Assembly: GCF_021283305.1 (NCBI RefSeq)
Contig: NZ_JAJSOK010000014.1
Location: forward strand, 78,128-142,127
Direction of reading: 5' to 3'
Length of the DNA stretch: 64,000 nucleotides
Source of the DNA: Pseudonocardia kujensis
Lineage (GTDB): Bacteria; Actinomycetota; Actinomycetes; Mycobacteriales; Pseudonocardiaceae
Of the stretch, positions 49,976-58,905 are shown one piece after another (the stretch's first letter is position 1; every line of letters begins with the position of its first letter). The translations under genes were made by a program, and so were the position numbers. The notes under the pieces are model-generated. The model did not search any database. It was not told where the DNA came from and was given only the letters and a program-made list of their open reading frames with translations.

Positions 49976-50875
49976 ATGACCCGCCCCAAGGTGACCATGG
50001 AGCTGCTCTCCCTGGTCTTCTCCCTGCCCCAGCTCGTCGCGAAGGACGAGGGCTACTTCGACGAGGAGGGCGTCGAGGTCGAGTTCGTGACCAAGGAGTA
50101 CGCCAGGGCCGGCATCTCCCCGCTCGAGGACCACGAGCTGCTGAGCTCGTTCGGCTCCACCAAGTCGCACTTCGAGTCGGGCGAGGCCTCGCTCTACCGC
50201 GCCTGCGAGTGGGGCCAGATCCGCCGCACCCAGGACACCGCCGTCGGCGGCCGTGTGGTCAGCAAGCGCGCCGCGGTGAACGGCCAGGCGATCATGGTCC
50301 GCGGCGACCACCCGGCCACCCACCCGCAGGACCTCGCGGGCAGGACCGTCGCGGTGAACTTCCACCACGGCTCGCACTACGTCGCGCTGCAGACCCTGGA
50401 GGGCTTCCTGCCGCGGGAGGAGATCAAGGTCGCGCACTACGGCGGTCCGCAGGTCCGCTTCGAGGCGCTGCGCGACGGCACCGTCGAGGCCGCGGCCCTG
50501 ATGGAGCCGTGGATCACCCTCGCCGAGAAGCAGGGCTACAAGGTGCTGGCCGAGGCCTTCTACGTCGGCGCCGAGATCGCCAGCCCCGAGGTCGACGAGG
50601 ACACCTACGCGCGGATCAACCGGGCCGTCGTCAAGGCGGTCGCGAAGCTCAACGAGGACCCGCGGCCGTACCTGCACCACCTCACCGCGGAGATCCCCGC
50701 GGAGCTGGGCACGGTCGCGCCGGAGGACATCCCGCTCGGCCGGCTGCGCTACGTCGACCCGGCGCCGTACCCGCAGGACCAGTTCCAGCGCACCTACGAC
50801 TGGATGGTGTCCTGGGGCCTGATCGAGGACACGAACTCCTACGACTCCGTCGTGAAGAACCTGGTGAATGTCTGA
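49976..50875 (+). CDS. Cytosolic substrate-binding-protein-fold protein 2
   Basis: 299 residues from an ATG at 49976 with AGAAAGGA upstream. It has no signal peptide and is a paralogue of the protein at 46311, sharing CEWG near residue 78, GSHY..L..LEG near 131 and MEPW near 165. N-terminal VTMELLSLVFSLPQLVAKDEGYFDEEGVEVEF is typical of the NMT1/SsuA fold. Having two cytosolic paralogues flank a complete importer argues for an enzymatic or sensory role. A conserved Cys in CEWG could be catalytic, by loose analogy with DszB. It overlaps the next gene (MFS) by 8 bases. Confidence 0.72.
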   Translation: MTRPKVTMELLSLVFSLPQLVAKDEGYFDEEGVEVEFVTKEYARAGISPLEDHELLSSFGSTKSHFESGEASLYRACEWGQIRRTQDTAVGGRVVSKRAAVNGQAIMVRGDHPATHPQDLAGRTVAVNFHHGSHYVALQTLEGFLPREEIKVAHYGGPQVRFEALRDGTVEAAALMEPWITLAEKQGYKVLAEAFYVGAEIASPEVDEDTYARINRAVVKAVAKLNEDPRPYLHHLTAEIPAELGTVAPEDIPLGRLRYVDPAPYPQDQFQRTYDWMVSWGLIEDTNSYDSVVKNLVNV

Positions 50876-52055
50876 CGCCGTCCCGGCGGTCGTGCGGCCA
50901 CGCCCGGCGGTCCGGGCGTGGCCGCTGTACGTCGGGGGGTTCCTCGGCCCCTACGCCAGCACGATGGTCACGCCGATGGTGCACGAGGTCGCGGCGGGAC
51001 TGGGCTCCACGCCCGAGCTCGCGGCGGGCGCCGTCACGGCCTACATGCTCCCCTTCGCCGCGTTGATGCTGGTCTCGGGCACGCTGGCCGAGCGCTGGGG
51101 CCGGACGCGCACGATGCAGGTCTCGCTGCTGCTGTTCGTGCTGGCCTGCGCGGCCTGCGTGCTGGCGCCGGGCATGGGCTGGTTCCTCGTGGCGCGGGCG
51201 GCGCAGGGCGCGACCAACGCCTTCACCACCCCGCTGCTCGTCGCGGCGATCACCGACCTGGTTCCGCGCGAGCGGCTGGGACGGGCGTTGGGCCTGTTCG
51301 CGGGGCTGCAGGCGGCGGGGCAGGCCTCCAGCCCGCTGGTGAGCGGGCCGTCGGCGGCCGTGGACTGGCGGTTGGCGTTCGCGTTCCCGGCGGTGGTGGC
51401 GCTGGTCCTGGCGGTGTTCCCGCCGACCATGACCTCCGGCGCCCGGGGCGGCCCGCCGTCGGTCCGGGCGCTGGCGAACCGCGACCTGGCGACGGCGTGC
51501 GGGCTGTCGTTCCTCTGCTACCTGGGCGCGGTCGGCCTCACCGTGCTGTCGATCCTCCGGGCCGAGGAGGAGTTCGGGCTGGGCCCCTGGCAGCGCGGGC
51601 TGCTCGCCGCGGCGTTCGGCGTGGCGGGGCTACTGGCTGCGCCGCTGCTCGGCCGCCGGCTCGACGCGCTCGGTCCGCGCCGCACCGGCGTCACGATGAA
51701 CCTGCTGCTGGCGGCCGGTCTGCTGGTCGCCGCGCTCGGTCCCTCGGTGCTGCTCCTGGGGGTCGGGATCGCCGCGGTCGGAATCGCGGTGACCGGGCTG
51801 CGCACCACGATCAACTCGGTGGCCGCGACCAGCGCGCCGACGAACCGGGCGGGGGCGGCGTCGCTGGCGCTGTCCTTCCAGTTCTTCGGCGGCGCGCTCG
51901 CCCCGCTGGTGTGGGTGCCGCTGCACGCCGGCTACGGCGCACTCGGCTTCGCCGCCACCGTCGCCGCCCCGGCGCTCGCTCTCCTCCTGCTGGCGGCCAC
52001 GCGGGGCCGGGCGGGCCGAGAGCTGCAGGTCCTCCGGCGACACCTGCGCCGGTGA
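50868..52055 (+). CDS. MFS transporter
   Basis: 395 residues with 12 predicted helices. SGTLAERWGRTRTMQVSLLLFVLACAACVLAPG (about 65 to 97) carries the MFS motif A-like loop, and FTTPLLVAAITDLVPRERLGRALGLFAGLQAAGQASSPLVSG (about 119 to 160) the next. It is the last gene of the SBP-like/importer operon. It may export the desulfurised or toxic by-product, or import a second substrate. The stop is 3 bases from the converging dioxygenase stop. Confidence 0.86.
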   Translation: MSDAVPAVVRPRPAVRAWPLYVGGFLGPYASTMVTPMVHEVAAGLGSTPELAAGAVTAYMLPFAALMLVSGTLAERWGRTRTMQVSLLLFVLACAACVLAPGMGWFLVARAAQGATNAFTTPLLVAAITDLVPRERLGRALGLFAGLQAAGQASSPLVSGPSAAVDWRLAFAFPAVVALVLAVFPPTMTSGARGGPPSVRALANRDLATACGLSFLCYLGAVGLTVLSILRAEEEFGLGPWQRGLLAAAFGVAGLLAAPLLGRRLDALGPRRTGVTMNLLLAAGLLVAALGPSVLLLGVGIAAVGIAVTGLRTTINSVAATSAPTNRAGAASLALSFQFFGGALAPLVWVPLHAGYGALGFAATVAAPALALLLLAATRGRAGRELQVLRRHLRR

Positions 52056-52058
52056 GGA

Positions 52059-52874
52059 CTACGCCGCCTCGGTGGAGCGCACCGTGAGCACGTGCAGGGT
52101 GCGCTCGCCCCGGTAGCCGTCCCGGCCGTGCAGGAACCGGTAGTTGTCCAGGACGAACAGGTCGCCCGCGTCGAGCCGGAAGCGCGGCGCCACCTCCATC
52201 GCCGTGGCCAGCACGTCGGCGTACCGCTCGAGCAGCGCGAGGTGCCGGTCCCACTCCGGCTCGCGCGGGACCGGGGCCGCGTAGTCGCTCGCCCGCACCA
52301 CCCGGCGGCCGGCGCGGGTGTACTCGACCAGCCGCCGGACCAGCGGGGTCCCCGGCACCCCTCGAGCCGGGTTCACCCACGTGCCGAAGTAGTCCACGTC
52401 GGTGCCGACGAGGAAGTCGTGCACCTCGCGCAGCTCGGGCTCCGCGGCGGTCCGCAGCGCCTCGACCAGCGCGTACCCGTCGATCAGGACCGAGTCGCCG
52501 CCGTCGTCGGCCGCCTTGCCGCACAACATGAGCAGCCAGTCCTCGTCCGGGTCGCGCAGCCGGACCGACCGGCCGTGCACGTCGACGACGACGTTCGCGC
52601 CGTCCGAGTGCAGCCCGAGCGGCGGCGCGTCGGGCCCGCCCTGCGGACGGATGCCGAGCAGCTCGCGCAGCCGGCCGCCGAGCGCGGTGGCGGCCGCGTC
52701 GACCAGCCGCTCCGGCTCCGCGGCGTACCCCGGGACGATCACCGCGCCCTCGGCCGCGAGCCCCGCACGCAGGTCGGTCACCACCGGCGGGACGCGGCCG
52801 ACCGCGCCGAGCGTGTCCTTCCACTCCGGCCGGACCTCGCCGCGCCGCCGCCCGCCCGCATCCGTGACCGCCAC
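52059..52874 (-). CDS. TauD/TfdA family dioxygenase
   Basis: 271 residues from a GTG at 52874 with AAAGGGG 6 bases upstream. A TTG at 52892 is an alternative. An Fe(II)/2-oxoglutarate enzyme: GLHSDGANVVVDVHGRSVRL (about 87 to 106) with H-x-D, and DAGDLFVLDNYRFLHGRDGYRGERTLH (about 236 to 262) with the distal His and Arg. TauD relatives release sulfite from alkylsulfonates and others oxidise different substrates. It follows the Dpp-like permease by 36 bases and ends next to the SsuABC-type operon, so a role in organosulfur oxidation is reasonable but not proven. Confidence 0.85.
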   Translation of the reverse strand: MAVTDAGGRRRGEVRPEWKDTLGAVGRVPPVVTDLRAGLAAEGAVIVPGYAAEPERLVDAAATALGGRLRELLGIRPQGGPDAPPLGLHSDGANVVVDVHGRSVRLRDPDEDWLLMLCGKAADDGGDSVLIDGYALVEALRTAAEPELREVHDFLVGTDVDYFGTWVNPARGVPGTPLVRRLVEYTRAGRRVVRASDYAAPVPREPEWDRHLALLERYADVLATAMEVAPRFRLDAGDLFVLDNYRFLHGRDGYRGERTLHVLTVRSTEAA

Positions 52875-52910
52875 CCGGAGCCCCTTTCGCAAATTACTGG
52901 CAGGAGCACC

Positions 52911-53705
52911 TTATCGGCCGGACCACCGCGACTCCAGCCTCCGACCCAGCAGGGTGACGGCCAGCGACACGGCAACGACCGCCACCGCGGGCACCAGCAC
53001 CAGCTGCGGCGCGGTGAACAGGTACTGCCGTCCCTCGGCCAGCATCGCGCCCCACTCGGGGGTGGGCGGCTGGGCACCGAGCCCGAGGAACGACAGGCCG
53101 GCGAGCGAGAGGAGCACGTTCGCGAACCGCAGGCAGGCGTGCGCGGTCAGCGGGCGAAGCGCGTTGGGGAGGATGTGCCGCAGCGCGATCCGGCCGGGCC
53201 CGGCGCCCAGCGCCACCGCGCCCTCGACGTACTCGCGGCCCCGTTCCCGCACCGTGAGCTGGTACGCGAGCCGGGCGAACGGCGTCCATCCGGTGAGCAG
53301 CACCGCGATCAGCAGCGTGGTCGTGCCGGGCTCGCGGACCGCCGCCACGACCAGGCCGACGACCACGGTCGGGATCGCCACCAGGACGTCGAGCACCCGT
53401 TGCAGGAGCTGGCCCGCGGCCCCGCCCGCGTAGCCCGCGGCGAGCCCCGCCAGCGTGCCGACCGCGGCACACGCCAGCACCGCGACCAGGGTGAACCACA
53501 CCGAGAGCCGGGTGCCGGCGAGCAGCCGGGCGAGGACGTCGCGGCCCAGGTTGTCCGTACCGAGCGGGTGCGCGAGGGAGGGCCCGGCGAACCGGTCGGC
53601 GAGGTTCGTGGTGAGCGCGTCGACCGGCAGCAGGGCGGCCGCCACCAGCAGCGCGGCGAGCACCGCGGGGCCGACCGAGCCGACCGGGACACGGCCGCGC
53701 CTCAC
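52911..53705 (-). CDS. DppC-like ABC transporter permease
   Basis: 264 residues from a GTG at 53705, overlapping the upstream permease by 4 bases. HPLGTDNLGRDVLARLLAGTRLSVWFTLVAVL (about 46 to 77) is the classic DppC/OppC opening and EYVEGAVALGAGPGRIALRHILPNALRPL (about 158 to 186) is the coupling region. About six helices. The family imports peptides, nickel, glutathione and similar ligands. No ATPase gene is present in this operon. Confidence 0.9.
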   Translation of the reverse strand: MRRGRVPVGSVGPAVLAALLVAAALLPVDALTTNLADRFAGPSLAHPLGTDNLGRDVLARLLAGTRLSVWFTLVAVLACAAVGTLAGLAAGYAGGAAGQLLQRVLDVLVAIPTVVVGLVVAAVREPGTTTLLIAVLLTGWTPFARLAYQLTVRERGREYVEGAVALGAGPGRIALRHILPNALRPLTAHACLRFANVLLSLAGLSFLGLGAQPPTPEWGAMLAEGRQYLFTAPQLVLVPAVAVVAVSLAVTLLGRRLESRWSGR

Positions 53706-54646
53706 GCCTCCACCGCCGCCCGCGCGACCGGGTCCAGCGCGAGCTGCAGCAGCTCGCCCGCGAGGCCCGCCGGCACCGCCACGGCCACCACGCCCAGCAG
53801 CCCGGCCTGCAGCATCGGCAGGTCCTGGGCGATCACGGCGTCGTAGAGCAGCCGGCCCAGCCCGGGGATCCCGAACGCGACCTCGACCACGACCGCCCCG
53901 CCGAGCAGGCCGGCGAAGAACATCCCGGACAGCGCCGTGACCCCGGTCAGCGCGAGCCGGGCCCCGTGCCGCCAGAGCAGCTGCGACCCGCCTATCCCCT
54001 TGGCGAGGGCGACGGCGACGTGCGGGCGGGCGAGGGCGTCGATCGTCTCCGCCCGGGCGAGCTGGGCGGCCAGCGCGGCGGGGAACGCGGCCAGGGTCAG
54101 CACGGGGAGCACGGCTTGCGCGGGCGTGCCCCAGCCGGTCGCCGGGAACAGCGGCACCGCGACCGCGAGCAGCAGCACCAGTACCGGCGCCAGCACGAAC
54201 TCCGGCACGGCCACGCCCAGCACCGCGCAGCCCGTGACCGCCCGGTCGAGCAGGCGGCCCGGGCGCCGGGCGGCCCGCACCCCGAGCGGGATCCCGACCA
54301 CCGCGGCGACCAGCAGCGCGAGCGCCGCCAGCACCGCCGACACGCCGAGCGCCGCGGCCAGCTGCGGGGCGATCGGGGTGCGGGTGGCGAAGGAGAGGCC
54401 GAGGTCTCCGGTGAGCGCCTGGCCGAGCCAGCGCAGGTACTGCTCGGGCCACGAGCGGTCGAGGCCCAGCTCGGCCGCCACCCGCGCGGCCACCACAGGA
54501 TCCGGCTCGGCCTCGGCGACGCGGCTGCGCAGCACCGCCCGGACGGTGTCGACACCGGCCAGACGCGGCAGCAGGAAGATCAGCAGCGAGGCGCCGAGCA
54601 GGAGCGCCGGCAGGGTCGCGAGCCGGCGCGCGAGGGTGCCGCCCAC
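53702..54646 (-). CDS. DppB-like ABC transporter permease
   Basis: 314 residues from a GTG at 54646 that directly follows the binding-protein stop (TGAGTG). ARRLATLPALLLGASLLIFLLPRLAG opens the first helix, PEQYLRWLGQALTGDLGLSFATRTPIAPQL (about 67 to 96) is the typical extracellular loop, and VAVALAKGIGGSQLLWRHGARLAL (about 211 to 234) the cytoplasmic coupling region. It is a partner of the DppC-like protein. Confidence 0.9.
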   Translation of the reverse strand: MGGTLARRLATLPALLLGASLLIFLLPRLAGVDTVRAVLRSRVAEAEPDPVVAARVAAELGLDRSWPEQYLRWLGQALTGDLGLSFATRTPIAPQLAAALGVSAVLAALALLVAAVVGIPLGVRAARRPGRLLDRAVTGCAVLGVAVPEFVLAPVLVLLLAVAVPLFPATGWGTPAQAVLPVLTLAAFPAALAAQLARAETIDALARPHVAVALAKGIGGSQLLWRHGARLALTGVTALSGMFFAGLLGGAVVVEVAFGIPGLGRLLYDAVIAQDLPMLQAGLLGVVAVAVPAGLAGELLQLALDPVARAAVEA

Positions 54647-56200
54647 TCAGCCGGTGCGGGTCAGCTCGGGCGTGATCAACGACTTCGCCAGCGGGTCGAC
54701 GGCGAACCCGGCGACACCCTTCGCCACGGCGTTCTCCTGCGAGTGCACCAGCGGCAGGCCCACGGCGTCCGCGGTCAGCTTCGCCGCGGCGGCCCTGAAC
54801 ACCTCCTGGCGCTGCGCGGGATCCGCGGTCGTGGCCAGCGGGGCGAGGAGCGCGTCGTACTCGCCCGAGCAGTACCGGTCGATGTTGTACGAGCCGGCGC
54901 AGGAGTAGTCCGTGACCAGCGTGGACCCGGGGTCCGGCACGTCGGTCAGGTAGTTGCGGGACAGCAGGAACATGTCGTAGCGACCGGCCAGCAGCTCCGG
55001 CTCCTGCGGCCCGTACTCCCCGATCCGGATCTGCGCGTCGACGCCGACCTCGCGGAGCATGCCCTGGACCGCGGTGGCCAGCGTGGGCAGCTCGGGACGG
55101 TTCGGGTAGGTCTGCAGCCGCACGGTCAGCGGCCGCTCCGGCCCGTACCCGGCCTGGGCCAGCAGATCCTTGGCGCCCTGCAGGTCCGGCGCGGGCGGCG
55201 GGTCCTGGCTGCCCCAGGCCACGGCCGGCCCGAAGAGCTCCGACGCCGGCAGGGCCGACCCCGCGAGCGCCTGCTCGGCCAGGGCGGTGCGGTCGATCGC
55301 CTTCGCGACGGCCCGCCGGACCCGGACGTCGGAGAAGGGCGCGGCGGACTGGTTGAGCTTCAGCGAGACGGTCCGCGGGGCGGCCACGGTCCGGTCGTCG
55401 TAACCCGAGCCGGGCGTGAACTCGAGCAGGGCGGACTCGGGCAGGCCCTGCGCGACGTCGACGTCCCCGGCCCGCAGCGCCAGGGCGCGGGCCGCCGGGT
55501 CGGTCACGTAGCGCACGCTCACCTTCGCCAGCTGCGGCCGCCCGCCCCAGTAGGCCTCGTTGCGCTCGAGGGTGGCCGACTGGGTCCCGTCGGTGGCGAC
55601 CAGGCGCATGGGCCCGGTCCCCGTGCCGACGACGGCGGGCGGCCCGCCGGTGTAGGCCGAGGGCGCGAGGATCGCGGTGTTCACGCTGCTCAGTCGCAAC
55701 GGAAGGATCGGGTCGGGGGCGGTCGTCGTGACCGTGACCGCGGACGGGCCGTCCTCGGCGGCCCGCAGCCCGATGCCCTTGACCGCCCGCGGCGGAGCGG
55801 TGACGCCGGCGACCCAGGACAGGGCGGTGACCACGGCGGCCGGGGTGAGCGGGGTCCCGTCGTGGAAGGTGACGCCGGGCCGGAGCGTGATCCGCCACGT
55901 GCGCGGGTCGGCGGTCTGCGCCCAGGAGGTCGCGAGGCCGGGCTGCGGGGTGCCGTCCGGCCCGGCCTCCACCAGCGTCTCGGCCGACCCCAGCTGCGCG
56001 ACGACGAACGCGTCGTCGGTGTCCATGGCGTAGCCGGAGCGCGGAGCGAACTGCGCGGCGAGGCGGAGCTCGCCGTCCGGCACCGGCGTGCCGGACGGCC
56101 CGGCCCCCGATCCACACGCCGTGACCAGCCCGAGCAGGACGGCGAGTGCGACGACGGGCCGGGCGCGCAGGCGTCGGCGGGGCGTGGTGGGGCGGGGCAT
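54647..56200 (-). CDS. Dpp/Nik-type ABC transporter substrate-binding lipoprotein
   Basis: 517 residues from the ATG at 56200 (AGGAAGG upstream). A signal peptide with an Arg-rich start ends in the lipobox LVTAC. The large type II fold shows PGLATSWAQTADPRTWRITLRPGVTFHDGTPLTPAAVV (about 89 to 126), SDVRVRRAVAKAIDRTALAEQAL (about 284 to 306) and RYDMFLLSRNYLTDVPDPGSTL (about 404 to 425), all typical of SBP_bac_5. The ligand is unknown. With a TauD-type dioxygenase in the operon, a sulfur-containing or peptide-like compound is possible. Confidence 0.89.
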   Translation of the reverse strand: MPRPTTPRRRLRARPVVALAVLLGLVTACGSGAGPSGTPVPDGELRLAAQFAPRSGYAMDTDDAFVVAQLGSAETLVEAGPDGTPQPGLATSWAQTADPRTWRITLRPGVTFHDGTPLTPAAVVTALSWVAGVTAPPRAVKGIGLRAAEDGPSAVTVTTTAPDPILPLRLSSVNTAILAPSAYTGGPPAVVGTGTGPMRLVATDGTQSATLERNEAYWGGRPQLAKVSVRYVTDPAARALALRAGDVDVAQGLPESALLEFTPGSGYDDRTVAAPRTVSLKLNQSAAPFSDVRVRRAVAKAIDRTALAEQALAGSALPASELFGPAVAWGSQDPPPAPDLQGAKDLLAQAGYGPERPLTVRLQTYPNRPELPTLATAVQGMLREVGVDAQIRIGEYGPQEPELLAGRYDMFLLSRNYLTDVPDPGSTLVTDYSCAGSYNIDRYCSGEYDALLAPLATTADPAQRQEVFRAAAAKLTADAVGLPLVHSQENAVAKGVAGFAVDPLAKSLITPELTRTG

Positions 56201-56384
56201 CGGGGCCTTCCTGGTCTCGCCACTGGTCTCGACGCCGCTCGGCACGGCGTCGGGGCCGGCAGGCGCCGCCGGGCCGCGGAGATCGTCCGTGCATCGGAAC
56301 AGCCTGTCAATCATGTGCGCCGGCCTGCATGAAAGCCGCGACCATGATCGCGGACGCCCTCTGTCGCGGGAGCAGTGCAAATGC

Positions 56385-56400
56385 TAGTAATGGGCGGTTA
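56385..56400 (+). promoter_or_regulatory. Candidate promoter for a leaderless MFS mRNA
   Basis: TAGTAA(T) at 56385 to 56391 ends about 9 bases before the ATG at 56400, with no ribosome-binding site between. A start of transcription at or next to the ATG is likely. The same region must also hold the promoter for the divergent binding protein at 56200. Confidence 0.4.
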
Positions 56401-57668
56401 TGCCCGGAACCCGGCCCGAGGGCCCTCTCCCCGCCCGGGCCGGCCTGCGCCGGTTCGGCGCCCTGGCGGACTTCGGCCGGCTGCCGCCGGTCGTGCGGCT
56501 GCTCGTGGCGACCCAGCTGGCTTTCAACATCGGCTTCTACATGGTGCTGCCCTATCTGGCCACGCATCTCGCCGAGGACCTCGCGCTCGCGGGCGGTGTC
56601 GTCGGGTTGGTGCTCGGGCTGCGCACGTTCAGCCAGCAGGGCCTGTTCGTGGTGGGCGGCGCGCTGGCCGATCGGTGGGGGGCGAAACCGGTCGTCCTGG
56701 CGGGCTGCGTGCTGCGGGTCGCGGGGTTCGTGCTCCTCGGCCTCGCGACGGCGTTGCCCGGCGTGCTGGCCGGGGCGCTGCTCACCGGGTTCGCGGCCGC
56801 GCTGTTCTCGCCGGCCGTCGAGTCGTCGCTGGCCCGGGAGGCCGGGGCGCAGGAGGAGCTCGGCGGGGTCGCACGGGCGGACGTCTTCGCGATGTTCGCC
56901 GTCAGCGGCCAGATCGGGTCCGTGGTCGGGCCGCTCGTCGGCACCGCGCTGCTGCTCGTCGACTTCCGGCTGGCCTGCCTGGTCGCCGCCGGCGCGTTCG
57001 TGCTGATCCTGGCCGCGCACGCCGCCTGGCTGCCGCACCGGCCCGCCCCGCACGCCGGCGAGCCGATCCTGGCGGGCTGGGCGGAGGTGCTGGCCAACCG
57101 GCGCTTCCTGGCGTTCGCGGCGGGCTACTCCGGCTACCTGCTCTGCTACAACCAGCTCTACCTGGCCCTGCCCGCCGAGCTCACCCGCGCGACCGGCGGG
57201 CAGGCGGCGCTCGGATGGCTGTTCGTGCTGGCCTCGGTGCTGGTGATCGTCGGGCAGCTGCCGGTCACCCGGTGGGCGCGGCGGCGGGGCGGGCTGCGAC
57301 CGCTGGTGCTCGGGTTCGTGCTGATGGCGGCGGCGTTCGCGGTCGTGGCGGTGGCGATCGCCGCGCTGCCCCCGGCGCCCTGGCCCGCGGTGGTCTTCGT
57401 CGTGCTGCTCACCGCCGGGCAGATGCTCGCCGTGCCGATCGCGCAGGACCTCGTGCCCCGGCTGGCCGGCGAGCGGCGGCTCGGCGCCTACTTCGGCGTG
57501 CTGTCCTCGGCGGGCGGGCTCGCGGTGCTGGTCGGCAGCACCGTGGCCGGCGCCCTGCTCGACCCGGCCGTCGCCCCGCCCGTCGTCGCGTGGGTGGGAC
57601 TGACCGCCGTGCCCCTGCTCGGCGCGCTGACGATCGGGCGGCTCGCCCGGCGCGGCGCGCTGGCCTGA
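56400..57668 (+). CDS. MFS transporter
   Basis: 422 residues with 12 predicted helices: ATQLAFNIGFYMVLPYLATHLAEDLAL (about 38 to 64), the motif A-like GGALADRWGAKPVVLAG, and SGQIGSVVGPLVGTALLLVDFRLACLVAA. The family includes drug and metabolite exporters (YdeR/YcaD style). It lacks a ribosome-binding site and may be leaderless. It is divergent from the Dpp-like operon and its stop touches the converging SDR stop. Substrate unknown. Confidence 0.86.
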   Translation: MPGTRPEGPLPARAGLRRFGALADFGRLPPVVRLLVATQLAFNIGFYMVLPYLATHLAEDLALAGGVVGLVLGLRTFSQQGLFVVGGALADRWGAKPVVLAGCVLRVAGFVLLGLATALPGVLAGALLTGFAAALFSPAVESSLAREAGAQEELGGVARADVFAMFAVSGQIGSVVGPLVGTALLLVDFRLACLVAAGAFVLILAAHAAWLPHRPAPHAGEPILAGWAEVLANRRFLAFAAGYSGYLLCYNQLYLALPAELTRATGGQAALGWLFVLASVLVIVGQLPVTRWARRRGGLRPLVLGFVLMAAAFAVVAVAIAALPPAPWPAVVFVVLLTAGQMLAVPIAQDLVPRLAGERRLGAYFGVLSSAGGLAVLVGSTVAGALLDPAVAPPVVAWVGLTAVPLLGALTIGRLARRGALA

Positions 57669-58631
57669 TCACCGGTATCCGGTGGTGTCGGCCGGTTTGC
57701 CCGGGTCCTGGACCTCGACGACGTAGCGCCAGGCGTCGGGCCGGGAACCGTCGAGATCGTCGACGCCGTAGACCTTCGCGAGCTCCCCGCTCGACGTCGA
57801 GCGGCCGGTCCAGCGGGCCCGGTCCGGGTCCGCGGCCAGCGCGGCGATCCCCCGGCCGACGAACCGCGGCGTCTCCGAGATGGCGAAGTGCGGCACCGTG
57901 GTCAGCGCGTCCCGCCAGGTCTCCTCGGTGACGCCGTAGTGGTCCAGCATCGCCTCCGACCGCAGCCAACCGGGGGTCACCGCGACCGCGGTGCCGCCGT
58001 GCTCGCGCAGCTCGTGCGCCCAGCTGCGGGCCAACCGGATCGGCGCGACCTTGGCGAGGTCGTAGTAGACGGTCAACCGGTAGTTCTCGGCGTTGTACTC
58101 CGCGGTGCCGTCGGTGACCTCGACGACGAGCCCGCCCGGTTCGCGGACGAGCAGCGGGAAGGCGAAGCGGGCCGTGACGATGTGCGTGTCGATCGCGAGC
58201 CGCAGCAGGCGCAGGCCGTCGTCGAGGGAGTGCTCCCAGACCGGCCGGAGCCACTCGGTCAGCGGGTCGCCGCCGAAGATGTCGTTGACCAGCACGTCGA
58301 GGCGGCCCTGCTCGGTGTCGATCCGCGCGCACAACGCCTCCACCCGTGCCGGGTCGAGGTGGTCGACGACGACCGGGACCACCCGCCCGGGCAGCCCCGC
58401 CGCCAGCTCGGCGGTCTGCTCGATCGTCTCCCCTCGGCCGTACTCCGAGGGTCGGCCGGTGGTGCTGCGCCCGGTCGCGTAGACGGTCGCGCCCGCCGCC
58501 GCCAGCTCGAGCGCGATGCCCCGCCCCGCGCCCCGGGTCGCCCCCGCGACCAGCGCGATCCTGCCCTGCAGTGGTGCCGTTCCGCCGGTCGTGTCGGTCA
58601 TGTCGGTCATGTCGGTCAATCTGTCCGGCAT
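57669..58631 (-). CDS. SDR family oxidoreductase, extended type
   Basis: 320 residues, longer than a classical SDR because of about 40 extra residues at the C-terminus. The NAD(P) motif is AGATRGAGRG (about 29 to 38), and ATGRST follows as in NADP-preferring enzymes. The active-site Tyr and Lys are in YYDLAKVA (about 188 to 195), while the usual Ser segment reads VEVTDGTAEYN. The start is uncertain: codons for Met-Thr-Asp are repeated (58595 to 58620) and give in-frame ATGs at 58631, 58610 and 58601. No metabolic partner is nearby. Confidence 0.8.
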   Translation of the reverse strand: MPDRLTDMTDMTDTTGGTAPLQGRIALVAGATRGAGRGIALELAAAGATVYATGRSTTGRPSEYGRGETIEQTAELAAGLPGRVVPVVVDHLDPARVEALCARIDTEQGRLDVLVNDIFGGDPLTEWLRPVWEHSLDDGLRLLRLAIDTHIVTARFAFPLLVREPGGLVVEVTDGTAEYNAENYRLTVYYDLAKVAPIRLARSWAHELREHGGTAVAVTPGWLRSEAMLDHYGVTEETWRDALTTVPHFAISETPRFVGRGIAALAADPDRARWTGRSTSSGELAKVYGVDDLDGSRPDAWRYVVEVQDPGKPADTTGYR

Positions 58632-58905
58632 CCCTGACAGGTGCCGTCAGGAAGTCGGGGACCGTCGGGTGTGGCGGCGGACCGGAACGGGTGCGCCAGG
58701 CCGCGGGGTGGTGTGGAGGCCCGTGGGAAACCTGCGGCGACCGGTTTGGCCCGCCTGCGCCCGGGCATCCGCCCCGCACTCCCGCCGCTCCCGCGCGGCG
58801 GGCCCGCCGCCCGGCAGGCGGCGGCGGGAACCGGGCGGCCGCCTCCCGCCCTCCCTCCGGCCACGCCGGATCCACCCCCTTCCCGTGGAGGAGGCTGCGT
58901 GCACG

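Noticed and set aside
52911..56294. A 1127-codon open frame spanning the Dpp-like operon
   Set aside because: Only its last 264 codons are the DppC-like permease. The rest is an Arg/Gly-rich shadow of the binding protein and DppB frames.
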